From assembly GCA_023249635.1 (NCBI GenBank), contig JAHFCH010000025.1, forward strand, positions 1 through 45,212: a stretch of 45,212 nt of DNA, in the 5' to 3' direction. The DNA comes from Fibrobacterota bacterium (GTDB lineage: Bacteria; Fibrobacterota; Fibrobacteria; UBA11236). The number at the start of each line of letters is the position of its first letter. The stretch's first letter is position 1. The position numbers and the translations under genes were made by a program. A model generated the notes under the pieces. That model was not told the DNA's origin and made no database searches. It was given only the letters and a program-made list of their open reading frames with translations. Shown one piece after another: positions 8,308 to 16,828 of the stretch.

Positions 8308-9804
8308 TTAGAGGGCTTTAAGATTCGGCTTGCCGGGCTCGTGGACGGTCATCAAATCGAATGGCTGCCGGTAGGTGACGCGGATTCTTCCATCCCGCAA
8401 GGTGGAGCGGGAGCAGAGGATATGAAGCAGCGTCCGTTTTTGGATCGGGGATTGTTTCCGGTAGAGTGCCGAGGCCTTTCTAGCGAGACTTACCAGACCT
8501 TGCCGCAGTGCTGGGTCGATTTTCTCCGCTTCCACACCGGGGCGAAGGCTCGCACGGAGCCGCTTGATTTCCTCTCCCCACTCCAGGGACTTCTTCTTCC
8601 AAAGCGCGTCCGGGAGCGCGCCATCGAGGTTGGCCTCCAACCCTTTCTCTATGCGGTTTTCGAGGGCCTCAATGCGCTTTGCGACGGCATCGGTTTTTTC
8701 CTTTTGGAAGGCTGCATCTTCGTCGGCGGATGCCGCCAGGTCGGCCTCAACATCTTCCATCACGTCGAGCCCCACCTCGACCGCCTCCACGACGGCTTCA
8801 AACTGCCGGTCCAACTCCTCTTCGCGGAGAACTGCCTTCTGGGAGCATAGGCCGCGCCGATGCGTGCAATGGTAGTAGACGTATTTCCCCTTCTTCATTT
8901 CCGCCGTGATGGCGCAGCCGCACTCCTCGCAGGTCAAAAGGCCCGTGAATGCGAACGTATGCTTCTGCTGCTTGGGCCGGTTGTGGTCCCTAAATGCGGC
9001 CTGCACGGCTTCAAACAATTCTTCGGGGATGAGGTGCGGATAGCTCCCCGTATAGGTTTCCCCGGCGAAATGAAAACGGCCGATATAGAATGGATTTTTC
9101 AAAACCTTCTCCAACGTCGTCGGTGGGATTTTCGGCTTCGAGGGTTGGAAGGTATATCCCTCCTCGAATAGATGTCGGCTCAAGCGGTCCAGCGAGTACG
9201 CGCCTGTCGCGTAGGCTTCAAACATCTTCTTCACCCACGGGCCGTGAACGGGGTCGATATCAATTCCGCGCGAGTCTCTGTTGTTCCGATACCCCACGGG
9301 CGGCCGACCGGGAGGTAGGCCCTTGCTGGCCTTCTCCAGCATGCCCTTGGCCACCTCCTCGCGAAGATTGTCGATGTAGTTCTTAGCCATCAAGACCTTG
9401 ATGCCGTGGATGAACTTGTCATGCGACGTGGAAAGGTGGGAGAGGCGCGTTCCTTCCTTGACCAGATGGATTTCGAGCGCGAGTTCATCGAGCGCGACGT
9501 AGTCCTTGAAATTCCTATAGAGCCGGTCCGTCTTTTCCACCAGCAGGTTTTGCGCGGAAGGGTGCGCCTTTAGGAAGGACAGCATCTCTCCGAACTGCGG
9601 ACGGCCCACCTTCTTGGCCGTCTCCACGTCAATGAATTCGCGCAGGACCCTGATCCCCTCTTTCTCCGCGAACGCGCGTAGTAGTTTGATCTGCGCGTCA
9701 ATGGAATACCCTTCGGCCTGCTCACGGCTCGACACGCGCGCATAGAGGACGGCATCGGTTCTGTGCGCGGGTTCATTCTCGGAACGGATCTCTCTACGGG
9801 CCAT
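8308..9804 (-). CDS. Large serine recombinase
   Basis: This is a 498-residue site-specific recombinase. The resolvase domain (17-155) has VLYARVSSREQ, with S25 as the expected nucleophile, and VEKTDRLYRN. It is followed by the recombinase DNA-binding domain (about 165-275; KGLPPGRPPVGY and LKNPFYIGRF), a zinc ribbon (C292, C295, C313, C320), a long coiled coil (about 330-410) and a C-terminal tail. This is the full architecture of phage and ICE integrases. The ATG at 9804 overlaps the stop of the small upstream gene by 11 bases, indicating coupling. It probably integrates and excises the surrounding element. No att site could be identified by eye. Confidence 0.93.
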   Translation of the reverse strand: MARREIRSENEPAHRTDAVLYARVSSREQAEGYSIDAQIKLLRAFAEKEGIRVLREFIDVETAKKVGRPQFGEMLSFLKAHPSAQNLLVEKTDRLYRNFKDYVALDELALEIHLVKEGTRLSHLSTSHDKFIHGIKVLMAKNYIDNLREEVAKGMLEKASKGLPPGRPPVGYRNNRDSRGIDIDPVHGPWVKKMFEAYATGAYSLDRLSRHLFEEGYTFQPSKPKIPPTTLEKVLKNPFYIGRFHFAGETYTGSYPHLIPEELFEAVQAAFRDHNRPKQQKHTFAFTGLLTCEECGCAITAEMKKGKYVYYHCTHRRGLCSQKAVLREEELDRQFEAVVEAVEVGLDVMEDVEADLAASADEDAAFQKEKTDAVAKRIEALENRIEKGLEANLDGALPDALWKKKSLEWGEEIKRLRASLRPGVEAEKIDPALRQGLVSLARKASALYRKQSPIQKRTLLHILCSRSTLRDGRIRVTYRQPFDLMTVHEPGKPNLKAL

Positions 9805-10012
9805 TGTCTTTCAGATCCTTACGATGTTCGGAGAGCCATCTGAAGAAGCGGGTCAGGTTCCCGAGGGCTTCGTCCGCCTCCGGGTCCGGCACTGGCCGAC
9901 CCCGACGCGTGCGGAGGAAGTCGGCCATTCGCTTTAATCTTTTCTTGGCGAACCGCGAAGCGGGAGAGGAATTTCCAGGATCGAGCGGAGTTTGTTCTGC
10001 ATCAGCGGACAT
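9794..10012 (-). CDS. Small basic protein upstream of the recombinase
   Basis: This is a 72-residue protein from ATG 10012. AGGGA lies six bases upstream of that ATG, which favours it over the in-frame ATG at 10018. The sequence starts MSADAEQTPLD. It has a basic helix (RFAKKRLKRMADFLRTRRGR) and a C-terminal RFFRWLSEHRKDLKD helix. It overlaps the recombinase start. By position it could be an excisionase or recombination directionality factor, but no fold was recognised. Confidence 0.6.
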   Translation of the reverse strand: MSADAEQTPLDPGNSSPASRFAKKRLKRMADFLRTRRGRPVPDPEADEALGNLTRFFRWLSEHRKDLKDNGP

Positions 10013-10452
10013 AAACATTCCCTGCCGGCGCGGTACTGGTGGGCGGGCTTCATTAACATAACAGGCTTCCGGGGCCTGGAAATAAAGGCCCAAACCGCTG
10101 TCACATCCCAGTGACGGGGGGTAAAGGGGTATTACAGAGTATCTGGGAGTGTTACGGAGGATGAAGAAGGAGGAAGGCTGTAGGTTGCTGTAGGTAAAAT
10201 CACCCCTGAAATTTTTCTTTGTGACCGAACTTTTACAAATGCCTCCTCAAAAAGTTGAAAGAGGGGCTGCGGTGGATTGGAGAGAAGCGGAGAGATGGAG
10301 GAGAATGAAACCGGGCCCCCGCCGAAATGGGGGGGCAGCCCTAAGGCTACCCCCCGAAGGGAAAGGGCGCTCGTACCCGCAGAGCACGCCCGTCCCGAAT
10401 TCGGCAGAGCAGGGATGGAAAACCTAGCTGAATGGTGAACGCGGCCAAACAT
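10013..10452. other. 440-bp intergenic region with GC-rich hairpins
   Basis: I see no supported gene. The region holds a small inverted repeat near 10099-10114 (GTCAC/GTGAC), a repeated CTGTAGGT near 10180, and the strong hairpin at 10330-10355. It probably contains the promoter of the small gene/recombinase operon and the end of the membrane-protein transcript. Confidence 0.4.
10330..10355. repeat. Strong GC hairpin
   Basis: GGGGGG, then C, AGCC, a CTAA loop, GGCT, A and CCCCCC form a 6+4 bp stem with one mismatch. It lies ~100 nt beyond the stop of the minus-strand membrane-protein gene. It may stop or protect that transcript, but no U-tract follows on either strand. Confidence 0.5.
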
Positions 10453-11082
10453 TTAGATGGCCAGTTCCTCGGCAGCCGGAACGGCTTCTTCCTCTTCGGC
10501 CGCTTCCAGGTAGGCCACGAAGCGTTGTTTCCGGGTCACTTGCCATTTAAAAAATTGAACGGACACGGCCAGGAGCGAAACCACGATCAAAAGCCAGGAA
10601 TACGGTAGTTTTATTGGGCCGAGCCCATGGGCTAAGGCGAGAAGAAGGCTTCCAATGAGGGCCAAAACGAAGGCCGAAAGCTCGGCATGTTTTTCTTCCA
10701 AGCGTAACTCCTCGGCGAAGAATTTTTGAAACCGTCTGCGCTCCGTGCCGGACGCGGCGCGCAAGGCGCGGATTACCCCATCGTCACGTCGCGTTTGGGC
10801 TTTGTACTGGGTCAAGCGATTCGGAGAGGGGCGGAAGAGGGATAGGAGGATTGGCAGGAGCGTGAGACTAAGATACCCGACCATAAGGATGATGCGGATG
10901 ATGTCCAACTCATTGGGGAAAAGGGGTTGCTTGAATACCCGGTGGTACAGGGTGCCGGCACAGAGGACTACAACGACGAGCAGAAGAAAGAGGCTTATCT
11001 CTTTCGGGATCCGGGGGCGTAGGGTTTTCAGAAAGGATTCATAGACCTCGAATATTTTATCCGCGTCACTTTTTATGGGCAT
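10453..11082 (-). CDS. Membrane protein with four predicted TM helices
   Basis: This is a 209-residue protein with hydrophobic segments at about 29-46, 63-83, 135-153 and 161-178, separated by a basic and amphipathic middle loop (90-132) and followed by an acidic alanine/glutamate-rich tail. AAGGAG lies upstream of ATG 11082. It belongs to the minus-strand series that starts with the replication-relaxation and coupling-protein genes, so a transfer- or entry-exclusion-type role is possible. I do not recognise a family. Confidence 0.7.
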   Translation of the reverse strand: MPIKSDADKIFEVYESFLKTLRPRIPKEISLFLLLVVVVLCAGTLYHRVFKQPLFPNELDIIRIILMVGYLSLTLLPILLSLFRPSPNRLTQYKAQTRRDDGVIRALRAASGTERRRFQKFFAEELRLEEKHAELSAFVLALIGSLLLALAHGLGPIKLPYSWLLIVVSLLAVSVQFFKWQVTRKQRFVAYLEAAEEEEAVPAAEELAI

Positions 11083-11160
11083 GGCTGCTCTTCTCCTTAT
11101 GGCCAGGATTTAATTTTTCCTGGCCATTTAGACGTGCGGCAGGCCAAAATCGTGAAGCGG

Positions 11161-11562
11161 TCAAGTATCCGCGAAGGGATCATCCTTAAGGTGCTTGCGG
11201 GAGACGCGCCAGCCTTCGCGATCCACCTTCATGCCGGTGGCCGAATCCTCAACCCCCATTCTTATTCGTGTGACGCTGAGATACTTTTTCGATTCGCGCA
11301 CTTCCGTCTCGGCATTCTCTTGATCCACCCCCAAGTCCACCAGGATTTCGATCAGAGCCTCCGAGCCCAGGCTTTTATCGCCAATCCGGAAATGCGGGAA
11401 GTACATCTGGACCTTTTCAAATTCGACCCAAGTATGGGTCGTACCCATGGCCTTGTCTACAAAAGTCACGATCCCGTTGAGCTTTCCGGCCCACGTCTTC
11501 GCGAACTGAAACGACTCATAGCATGCGGTCGCATTCTGCGCCATGCAGTTGAATTGGTACAT
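11161..11562 (-). CDS. Hypothetical protein of the mobile element
   Basis: This is a 133-residue protein starting MYQFNCMAQNATACY, with ATG 11562 seven bases after AAGGA. The upstream gene stops two bases before this start, so they are an operon. The middle contains mixed beta-like and helical stretches (NGIVTFVDKAMG, YLSVTRIRMGVEDS). No motif is recognised. Its conserved position behind the coupling-protein gene suggests accessory transfer or element maintenance. Confidence 0.65.
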   Translation of the reverse strand: MYQFNCMAQNATACYESFQFAKTWAGKLNGIVTFVDKAMGTTHTWVEFEKVQMYFPHFRIGDKSLGSEALIEILVDLGVDQENAETEVRESKKYLSVTRIRMGVEDSATGMKVDREGWRVSRKHLKDDPFADT

Positions 11563-11564
11563 AA

Positions 11565-11996
11565 TCAATCCTTTCCTTTTACGGTGTGAGTATGAGAAGT
11601 GGCCGGATCGCCCCCGGCCGAAGGCAAATGGTTTTCAGATGAGGGCGAAGGCCCCTTTGGGGGCCGCCCGCCTTTGGAAACGTCCCGCGCCAGGGACCGC
11701 GCCAATCCCATGACGAGTTGTAATTGGTTCTCCGACAAGGTTGCCAGGAGGCGGCCGACCTTGCTGAGGCGGCGTTCGCCTTCGGCGGGCCGCTCCTTCT
11801 TCGGCTTTGGCTGGAGCGCGTTCTGGCCGAGGACGCTCCGGGAAATAATGCTGTCCATTTGCGCCTTGACCTGGCCCTCGGTCGCCTCCTTCTTCACCCG
11901 TTCCGCCAAAGCGCGAACGCCTTTCAGAGACGCGGAAAGCGCTTGGTGGAGTCGTACCACGTCCTCGGCCATGCTCATTGTCTTTGCCGTCCTCAT
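11565..11996 (-). CDS. Hypothetical helical protein
   Basis: This is a 143-residue protein. The first ~100 residues form charged helices (AEDVVRLHQALSASLKGVRA, then LLATLSENQLQLVMGLARSL). The last 40 residues are a disordered Gly/Pro/Ser tail. The start ATG overlaps the stop of the coupling-protein gene (ATGA, 11993-11996), with GGAGG seven bases upstream, so translation is coupled. Its role is unknown; a coupling-protein partner or mobilization accessory protein would fit the position. Confidence 0.65.
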   Translation of the reverse strand: MRTAKTMSMAEDVVRLHQALSASLKGVRALAERVKKEATEGQVKAQMDSIISRSVLGQNALQPKPKKERPAEGERRLSKVGRLLATLSENQLQLVMGLARSLARDVSKGGRPPKGPSPSSENHLPSAGGDPATSHTHTVKGKD

Positions 11997-13993
11997 ACTT
12001 CACCCTCCGGTTTCTTGTCCTTGATGAACCGGCCTAAGGGGGAATCCTTCCCTCCCGCTGGCCGAGGTTTTTTCGGCTTCGGGGGAGGGGGGCTATCCGT
12101 GCCCTCCCCCGGATTTTTGTCGTCACTCTTTTCCCCGGGGCCATCCGGACCCGGTTCAGTTTTACAGGGCCTCTCCGCGTGGCTTAGAAGCGCCCGTTCC
12201 AGGAAAGCCTGCAACTCGGCATCGGAACACAATTCACTGGGGTCCACGTACCCGAACCGGACCGGGGCTTTCATGAGACGGCCTTCGCCATCTTCCAGGA
12301 TTCCGAATCCGTACCCTTTGGGGAGGGCTAAGTCGGAGGCCTGGACGTATTTCTCCAATTCCTCCCGGTAGGTCACGGTCTGGTTGTCGCGGCCATGGAT
12401 GTGGGTTTTGTCGGTCATCTGTCCGATGGATAGGGATTTCTTGACCACCGTCCGCTCGCCCATCTGCTCTGCTGCCCAGGCCGCGGTCTCGGCATTAATG
12501 TTCAGGAAGAATTTCTGGTAGGTGTTGTCGACGAGTTCATTCATAAAGGAGCCGGCGAGATTGGGCCGCTCGAGATTTCCCACGGACTGGTGCGCGATGA
12601 GGAATCCGATTTTCGAGGACCGACACTTGTCGAGCATGTTGATGAACTCGTTATAGGCAAAGCTCCCGAACTCATCCAGGTAGCCTTGTACCCCTATCGT
12701 GGACTGGGCCTTGCCCGCCTGGCGGGCCCCGGACAATAGTTGCAGTTCCATGATGATCATCCGCCCCAAGGCCCGTGCCTGGGGGCCTTTGGACGAGGTG
12801 TCCAAATCCAGGTACAGGTTTCCGGCCTTTTCGATCAGGTCGCGCAGATTAAGGGTGCGCCCTTTGGGGTTGTCGAAGATGTGAGAGAGGCTTTCATCCA
12901 AAACCAGGCTCCCCACGTGAGCCGCCAAGCCGGACAAGGATTCGAGATCCGTATCCGCCAGTTCGTGCAAGAGGGCCAGGTTATCCGGGTTCTTGCACCG
13001 CTTCCCAAGTTGGTCGAGAAGCGCCTTGGGGCGCTTCAGGAAGTGGTACAACTGCTTCAGCATGATGGTTCCGTCTATTTCTGGTTCGGTCCGCATGATG
13101 CGGAAGAACCCCATGAGCCAGCTTTCCTGGAATGGACGGTAATGCGGGTGATTGATCTCGGAGGAATTCATGAGCTTCTTCGTCAGGCTGTCCGCATCGC
13201 CAAACAACAGCGGATCATAGGCAAGGGATTCCTTATGGTGAAAAGAAAGGAGAGCGGTCGGGACGTTTCCTTTCGCCCGCATCGCTCCCGTGGCCAGGAC
13301 TTTCAACAAATAGAGATCTGCCTTCCCGTTTAAAGTCACGGTCGCAAAATGGGAGGATGCGGCATCCTCAATCAGCATGGGGGCGACGATGGAATAGGAT
13401 TTGCCTGAGCCTGTATTTCCTAAGACCTGCATATGCCGGTACCGCTGCTCCTCCCGGATCACGATATTGAAGTAGTCTTCCGGCTTCTCGACCTTTCTCC
13501 CATGTCGCTTATCGGTTTCGAGGTCCGAGGCGAATCGTTTGTAATAGCCGAGAATGCGAATGTTGGGCGCCTTCTGCGCCCAAGCCGCGAGGTAACTTTT
13601 CATTTTCTCTTCCTGCCGATTGAAGACCGGGGGAAAGGGATTCTTCGGAGAATCGTCTGCAATATTCCTGTGGAGAAGTCCCTGCCAGAAGCGCCGGAAC
13701 GCCCGTCCGGGTCCGGGAATCCGGGCGGTGCGATAGCTGACGCCGACCGTGAAGAAAAGGAGCGGCCCCGCGAACAGATAGGGGTGGTAATGGATGTACC
13801 AGAAATAAAATGGGCTCTTATAGATGCGGAGGCCGAGGTATGGAAAATCGACCAGGAACTGCATAACCATCCTCGCATACCGCCGATCCAGGTAGTAGGT
13901 CAAAAGGGCGACGAGCAAAAGCGGAATCAAAAAATCGAAGAGCAGTGTTTTCTTTATTGGGTAGCGGGCTTTTTGAATCTCATACGTAATCAT
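11993..13993 (-). CDS. Type IV coupling protein (VirD4/TraD/TraG-like)
   Basis: This is a 666-residue membrane ATPase that recruits DNA-protein complexes to a type IV secretion channel. It has two N-terminal TM helices (about 18-34 and 71-87). Then come Walker A LGNTGSGKS (191-199), Walker B GYLDEFG (437-443), and the IAHQS segment (466-470) of T4CPs. Further on is a TraD/TraG-like C-terminal domain with NELVDNTYQKFFLNINAETA. The last 60 residues are Pro/Lys-rich and disordered. AAGGAAG precedes ATG 13993. No relaxase or other T4SS genes are visible, so the element may be mobilizable rather than self-transmissible, or extend outside the window. Confidence 0.88.
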   Translation of the reverse strand: MITYEIQKARYPIKKTLLFDFLIPLLLVALLTYYLDRRYARMVMQFLVDFPYLGLRIYKSPFYFWYIHYHPYLFAGPLLFFTVGVSYRTARIPGPGRAFRRFWQGLLHRNIADDSPKNPFPPVFNRQEEKMKSYLAAWAQKAPNIRILGYYKRFASDLETDKRHGRKVEKPEDYFNIVIREEQRYRHMQVLGNTGSGKSYSIVAPMLIEDAASSHFATVTLNGKADLYLLKVLATGAMRAKGNVPTALLSFHHKESLAYDPLLFGDADSLTKKLMNSSEINHPHYRPFQESWLMGFFRIMRTEPEIDGTIMLKQLYHFLKRPKALLDQLGKRCKNPDNLALLHELADTDLESLSGLAAHVGSLVLDESLSHIFDNPKGRTLNLRDLIEKAGNLYLDLDTSSKGPQARALGRMIIMELQLLSGARQAGKAQSTIGVQGYLDEFGSFAYNEFINMLDKCRSSKIGFLIAHQSVGNLERPNLAGSFMNELVDNTYQKFFLNINAETAAWAAEQMGERTVVKKSLSIGQMTDKTHIHGRDNQTVTYREELEKYVQASDLALPKGYGFGILEDGEGRLMKAPVRFGYVDPSELCSDAELQAFLERALLSHAERPCKTEPGPDGPGEKSDDKNPGEGTDSPPPPKPKKPRPAGGKDSPLGRFIKDKKPEGEV

Positions 13994-14035
13994 TTTGACT
14001 TCCTTAAGTTTCGGGCATCCAGGCCCGGCAGAGTC

Positions 14036-15139
14036 TTATGCCATGGCTTCTTCCAAGGCATGTTGAAAGGCGGGGGCGTAAGGGTCGATGATTTCCGAGA
14101 GGAGCCATTTCCGTTTTCCGAAATGGCGTCCCGCATATCCGACCTTCTGCCAATGCGCCGGGCGGGGTTCTGAGGGCGCGGATCCGGATTTTACGGGATC
14201 GGGAATCCAGATTTGCTTGTCGAATACCTCATGATCATACCGGTACAATTCCAAGGATTTGAAAGGCCCGGAAGGCCCCTCCTTTCGGAACGACGGGGTC
14301 CAAAGGCCTAACAGTAAATTGCGATTCAGGGCCGCTTGGTCCCGGGGATTGAAGAAGAGGGTTTGGTGATTCACCTTCACGTCGCCGGAGAGAATTTTTC
14401 GGATGAGGCGACCGAGGTTATGAAAAATCTCTTCCGTCGCAGCCAGGAACAGGTAGTAGTCTGCGCGATGCTCGGTCAGGTGATGGATCTTTTCCAGGAG
14501 TCCTATATCCCGGATACGCGAATTTTCAAACTCGATGAACACACGCCCCGTTTCCTCAGCCAGGGAATTGCACAAGAGCAAATCCGGCTGGCAGGAAACA
14601 TGCAGGGCGGTTTTCTTGGCCTTCACCATATCCATCCACAAAACATGCCGGAACCGAAAGCTCTGCCGGAACAGTACGGAGAGTTCCAATAGGGAGCGCG
14701 TATGTCCAATCGGATGCGCGTTCAGGTAATGCGGGGTGAAGGGGTAAACCTCCAAACCCCGGGTCGGAAAGAGGAAGAAGTTCGCGATCTCGGCGGGCCG
14801 GGTCGGCTTCTGCTTGTAGTAAAACGATTCCGTGGCGAGATCGAACTTGGGCCTGTCTTCGAGATAGAACTCCGCGATGCGATGGCCCATCTCGGTCAGG
14901 TAATAGATGAAATGGCCGTCGCCCATTTGATGCCGATGGACGAGTCCATTTTGGACGAGCACGCGCGTCATTTCACGCGTGTATGAAAGGGTTTTATGGG
15001 AGGGGTAAAAATAGCGCTGCGCGTCGGGGAGAGTAATGTAAGGCGCTTCGCGCAGAAGGAAAAGAAGGGCCCGGGACTTTTCCGTGATTCCGCGGTACCG
15101 GTCCGCTCCGAGTTTCAGAGGCAAGCGCGATTCCATCAT
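14036..15139 (-). CDS. Replication-relaxation family protein
   Basis: This is a 367-residue protein. Residues 20-95 form a winged helix-turn-helix (LPDAQRYFYPSHKTLSYTRE; LVHRH; IYYLTEMGHRIAEFY). The core domain follows, with H146 in GHTRSLLEL, the PDLLL strand (185-189) and FIEFEN (201-206). This is the H...PD...E pattern of Replic_Relax proteins, which act at plasmid or ICE origins and often precede coupling-protein genes, as here (42 bp gap). ATG 15139 or 15136 is the start; a TTG extension to 15151 is less likely. Two inverted repeats lie 45-95 bp upstream of the start (15183-15232). They may be its binding site. Confidence 0.75.
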   Translation of the reverse strand: MMESRLPLKLGADRYRGITEKSRALLFLLREAPYITLPDAQRYFYPSHKTLSYTREMTRVLVQNGLVHRHQMGDGHFIYYLTEMGHRIAEFYLEDRPKFDLATESFYYKQKPTRPAEIANFFLFPTRGLEVYPFTPHYLNAHPIGHTRSLLELSVLFRQSFRFRHVLWMDMVKAKKTALHVSCQPDLLLCNSLAEETGRVFIEFENSRIRDIGLLEKIHHLTEHRADYYLFLAATEEIFHNLGRLIRKILSGDVKVNHQTLFFNPRDQAALNRNLLLGLWTPSFRKEGPSGPFKSLELYRYDHEVFDKQIWIPDPVKSGSAPSEPRPAHWQKVGYAGRHFGKRKWLLSEIIDPYAPAFQHALEEAMA

Positions 15140-15182
15140 TTCACTCAACAAATACGGGTATGGAATGAATTACGGAGATTGC

Positions 15183-15232
15183 GAGCGGTATTCCACCGCT
15201 CCGAAATGTTTTTCACCTTTTTACAAAGGTGA
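15183..15232. repeat. Two adjacent inverted repeats upstream of the replication-relaxation gene
   Basis: The first is GAGCGGT-ATTCC-ACCGCTC (15183-15201, 7-bp stem). The second is TCACCTTT-TTAC-AAAGGTGA (15213-15232, perfect 8-bp stem). Both lie in the 5' region of the gene at 14036-15139, within locally AT-richer DNA. They may be an operator, an origin of transfer or replication, or a promoter-proximal RNA structure. Confidence 0.55.
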
Positions 15233-15358
15233 GACAAAAGGCCTTTCCGGTTTTGGAAAATCGAGTATTGTATGGGAGTATTCGGTTTTCGTTTCAGCAT
15301 TCTGGATTTGGATTGAATGGCTTTCGGAGGACCCGCCTTGGGGTCCGGCTCTGTCGTA

Positions 15359-15772
15359 TTTTGCGCGAGCAAAATGCAGCCCCGTCCCCGGGGCTAACCC
15401 CTCCCCCTGGCGCGCAGCGACAGGCGCCGAGCGAAGGCGAGGCCCATTACGGGGGCCCCAGAGCGCCGCCGAAACCTTGGAACAAGGTTGAGGGAAAGGA
15501 GTGAGGATTGGCGCGGGCCTCGCGTAAGCGAGGAACGTGACAACCGGAGCGACGACAGGCGCGGCCGGACCTGGGGCAAGCCGACTCCCGCAGGGAGGCG
15601 GATTGGCCTGGGTACGGCTGGGGTTCCCGTAATGGGCCGCGTATGCGGCGAGGCGCTAAGTCGAAGACTTAGGGGAGGGGTTCTAGCGCAACCCCCGCGG
15701 GACGGGGGTGCGCTAGGTTTAATCGTCCCCGGTCAAGACCGGGGGCAAGCGCCGTAGGCGCCTCTGCTGCAT
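15359..15772 (+). ncRNA. Candidate large structured RNA (HEARO/OMEGA-like?)
   Basis: This GC-rich stretch lacks a credible ORF but has dense nested pairing. Local hairpins: 15359-15374 (GCGA loop), 15378-15395, 15473-15489 (GAA loop), 15518-15533 (GUAA loop), 15656-15672, 15683-15716 (14 bp with one bulge), 15727-15744 and 15749-15761. Long-range helices: 15396-15406 with 15672-15682 (11 bp), and 15441-15453 with 15626-15638 (13 bp). A possible closing helix pairs 15374-15380 with 15766-15772. Two GNRA loops on the plus strand suggest that orientation. The size and GC-rich multistem shape recall HEARO/OMEGA RNAs of IscB elements, but no IscB gene follows, so that identity is only a guess. Confidence 0.6.
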
Positions 15773-16059
15773 GCAATGGAATTCAAAAAGCCCGACGAGA
15801 CCTGTTTGGATGAGGGGCCCGATTTGCCCGACTGTTTGACGCCGAGCGGAGCGGATGGGCCGTTCACCCAAGAGGGAGCCAAAGGATTCTATTCGTTTGC
15901 GCGGCAAGGAAAGCCGAGAAAGGATTTGACAATGGTTTTTTCTGGGGCGCCGTCAAACATTGCCTATCGCCCGCATTGTTTTGGGGGATGCCTGTGGTTT
16001 CGTTTCAAGGAGGGCTTGGCTTACTCGGCGCCCTTGGACCGAGGTTTTCGGCGCGGGTC

Positions 16060-16493
16060 CTATGCCTGGCCTTGAAACTCTGGGATCACGGTCCGCAATA
16101 GTCTAAGCCGCTGCCGGAAAAGCTTTCCCCGGCGAAGCTTCTTCCTTTGCTGGGCAAACCAGGCGGCAAGTGCTCTCTCTTCGACATCCGGGCTTAGGAC
16201 GCTGGTTTTTTGCCGGAGTGCTTTTTTCGAAAGGGCAAGAGGAATCGATAGCGCCGCATCCAGAGGGATTCGATGGGATCCCATTCGAATCCGAGGGCTT
16301 CCAGAAGGCGGATTCGTTCCTGAGAGAGAATGCCCCTTCTTCGATACTCCCCTTGGGCGCTGCACCAGTTTGCCAAAGGATCCGAGGGGATTGCACCCTC
16401 TCGCATCGCGGGCCAAAGCGAAGAATGTTTTTTCCGGAACGCTTTCAAGACATGCTCCTTGATGCGGTCCATGAGACGAGCGACGTACGACAT
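16060..16493 (-). pseudogene. Helicase-associated (HA) domain protein, frameshifted
   Basis: Two overlapping minus-strand frames together give two HA-type repeats. The first frame has LANWCSAQGEYRRRGILS, then LLEALGFEWD, W and RYRFLLPF. The second has ALAAWFAQQRKKLRRGKL, then RLRLLRTVIP. This is the L..W...QR...r.G.L...r...L pattern of helicase-associated domains. The frame is lost at a T6 run (16206-16211; A6 on the coding strand). One more A would join them as HSGKKTSVLSPD. It is either a sequencing indel or a decayed gene. HA-domain proteins are commonly mobile-element cargo; here it lies beyond the candidate RNA. Confidence 0.65.
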
Positions 16494-16499
16494 GGGCAA

Positions 16500-16828
16500 G
16501 GCACGGCCGGGTCCATGGGATTAATGGGGGGATTTGCGGGGAGAAGGGAACTTGGGGTATGGCGGGGACTGGACCATACCCCCATGGAGTCAGGCCGCGT
16601 GAATTCCGTCCACGTGGGCCTTGGTCGACGTTTCGCCAAGAATGTCTCCTATTCCAGGGCGCCCTGTTTTTTAGTGATCTGAATTACTTTTCTCCAGAAC
16701 TGGAATTTTCCGGATTCCGAGCCCACTTGGCGAGCTGCCCAGAGGTCCGCAGGCGGTAAAGGTGCGCGGCGGCCCACGGGAATTAAATCCACGCTTTTGC
16801 CCACGGGAAAGGATGCATGGGAGGTCTT
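16500..16828. other. Intergenic and promoter region of the RelA-SLOG-RyR operon
   Basis: No gene is seen. It includes an AT-rich patch (about 16668-16712) suited to a promoter and an 11-bp direct repeat (16772-16809) close to the start of the next gene. Confidence 0.4.
16772..16809. repeat. Direct repeat GCCCACGGGAA, two copies
   Basis: Copies lie at 16772-16782 and 16799-16809, 27 bp start to start. The second ends 19 bp before the ATG at 16829. Spacing of nearly three helical turns so close to the start would suit an operator, but nothing else in the window confirms it. Confidence 0.4.

Noticed and set aside
10132-10452. Minus-strand 106-codon frame
   Set aside because: Pro/Ser-rich low-complexity translation with no start signal, in a hairpin-rich intergenic region.
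12740-14173. Long plus-strand frames opposite the coupling-protein gene
   Set aside because: Shadows of the coupling-protein frame, which has Walker motifs and a proper start.
15683-15716. Rho-independent terminator
   Set aside because: The stem is strong but is followed by GTTTAATC rather than a T-run, and it is one of many stems in the structured region.
15776-16075. Plus-strand 99-codon frame just after the candidate RNA (tested as IscB-like)
   Set aside because: No RuvC, HNH or bridge-helix motifs, odd composition and no Shine-Dalgarno; not called as a gene.
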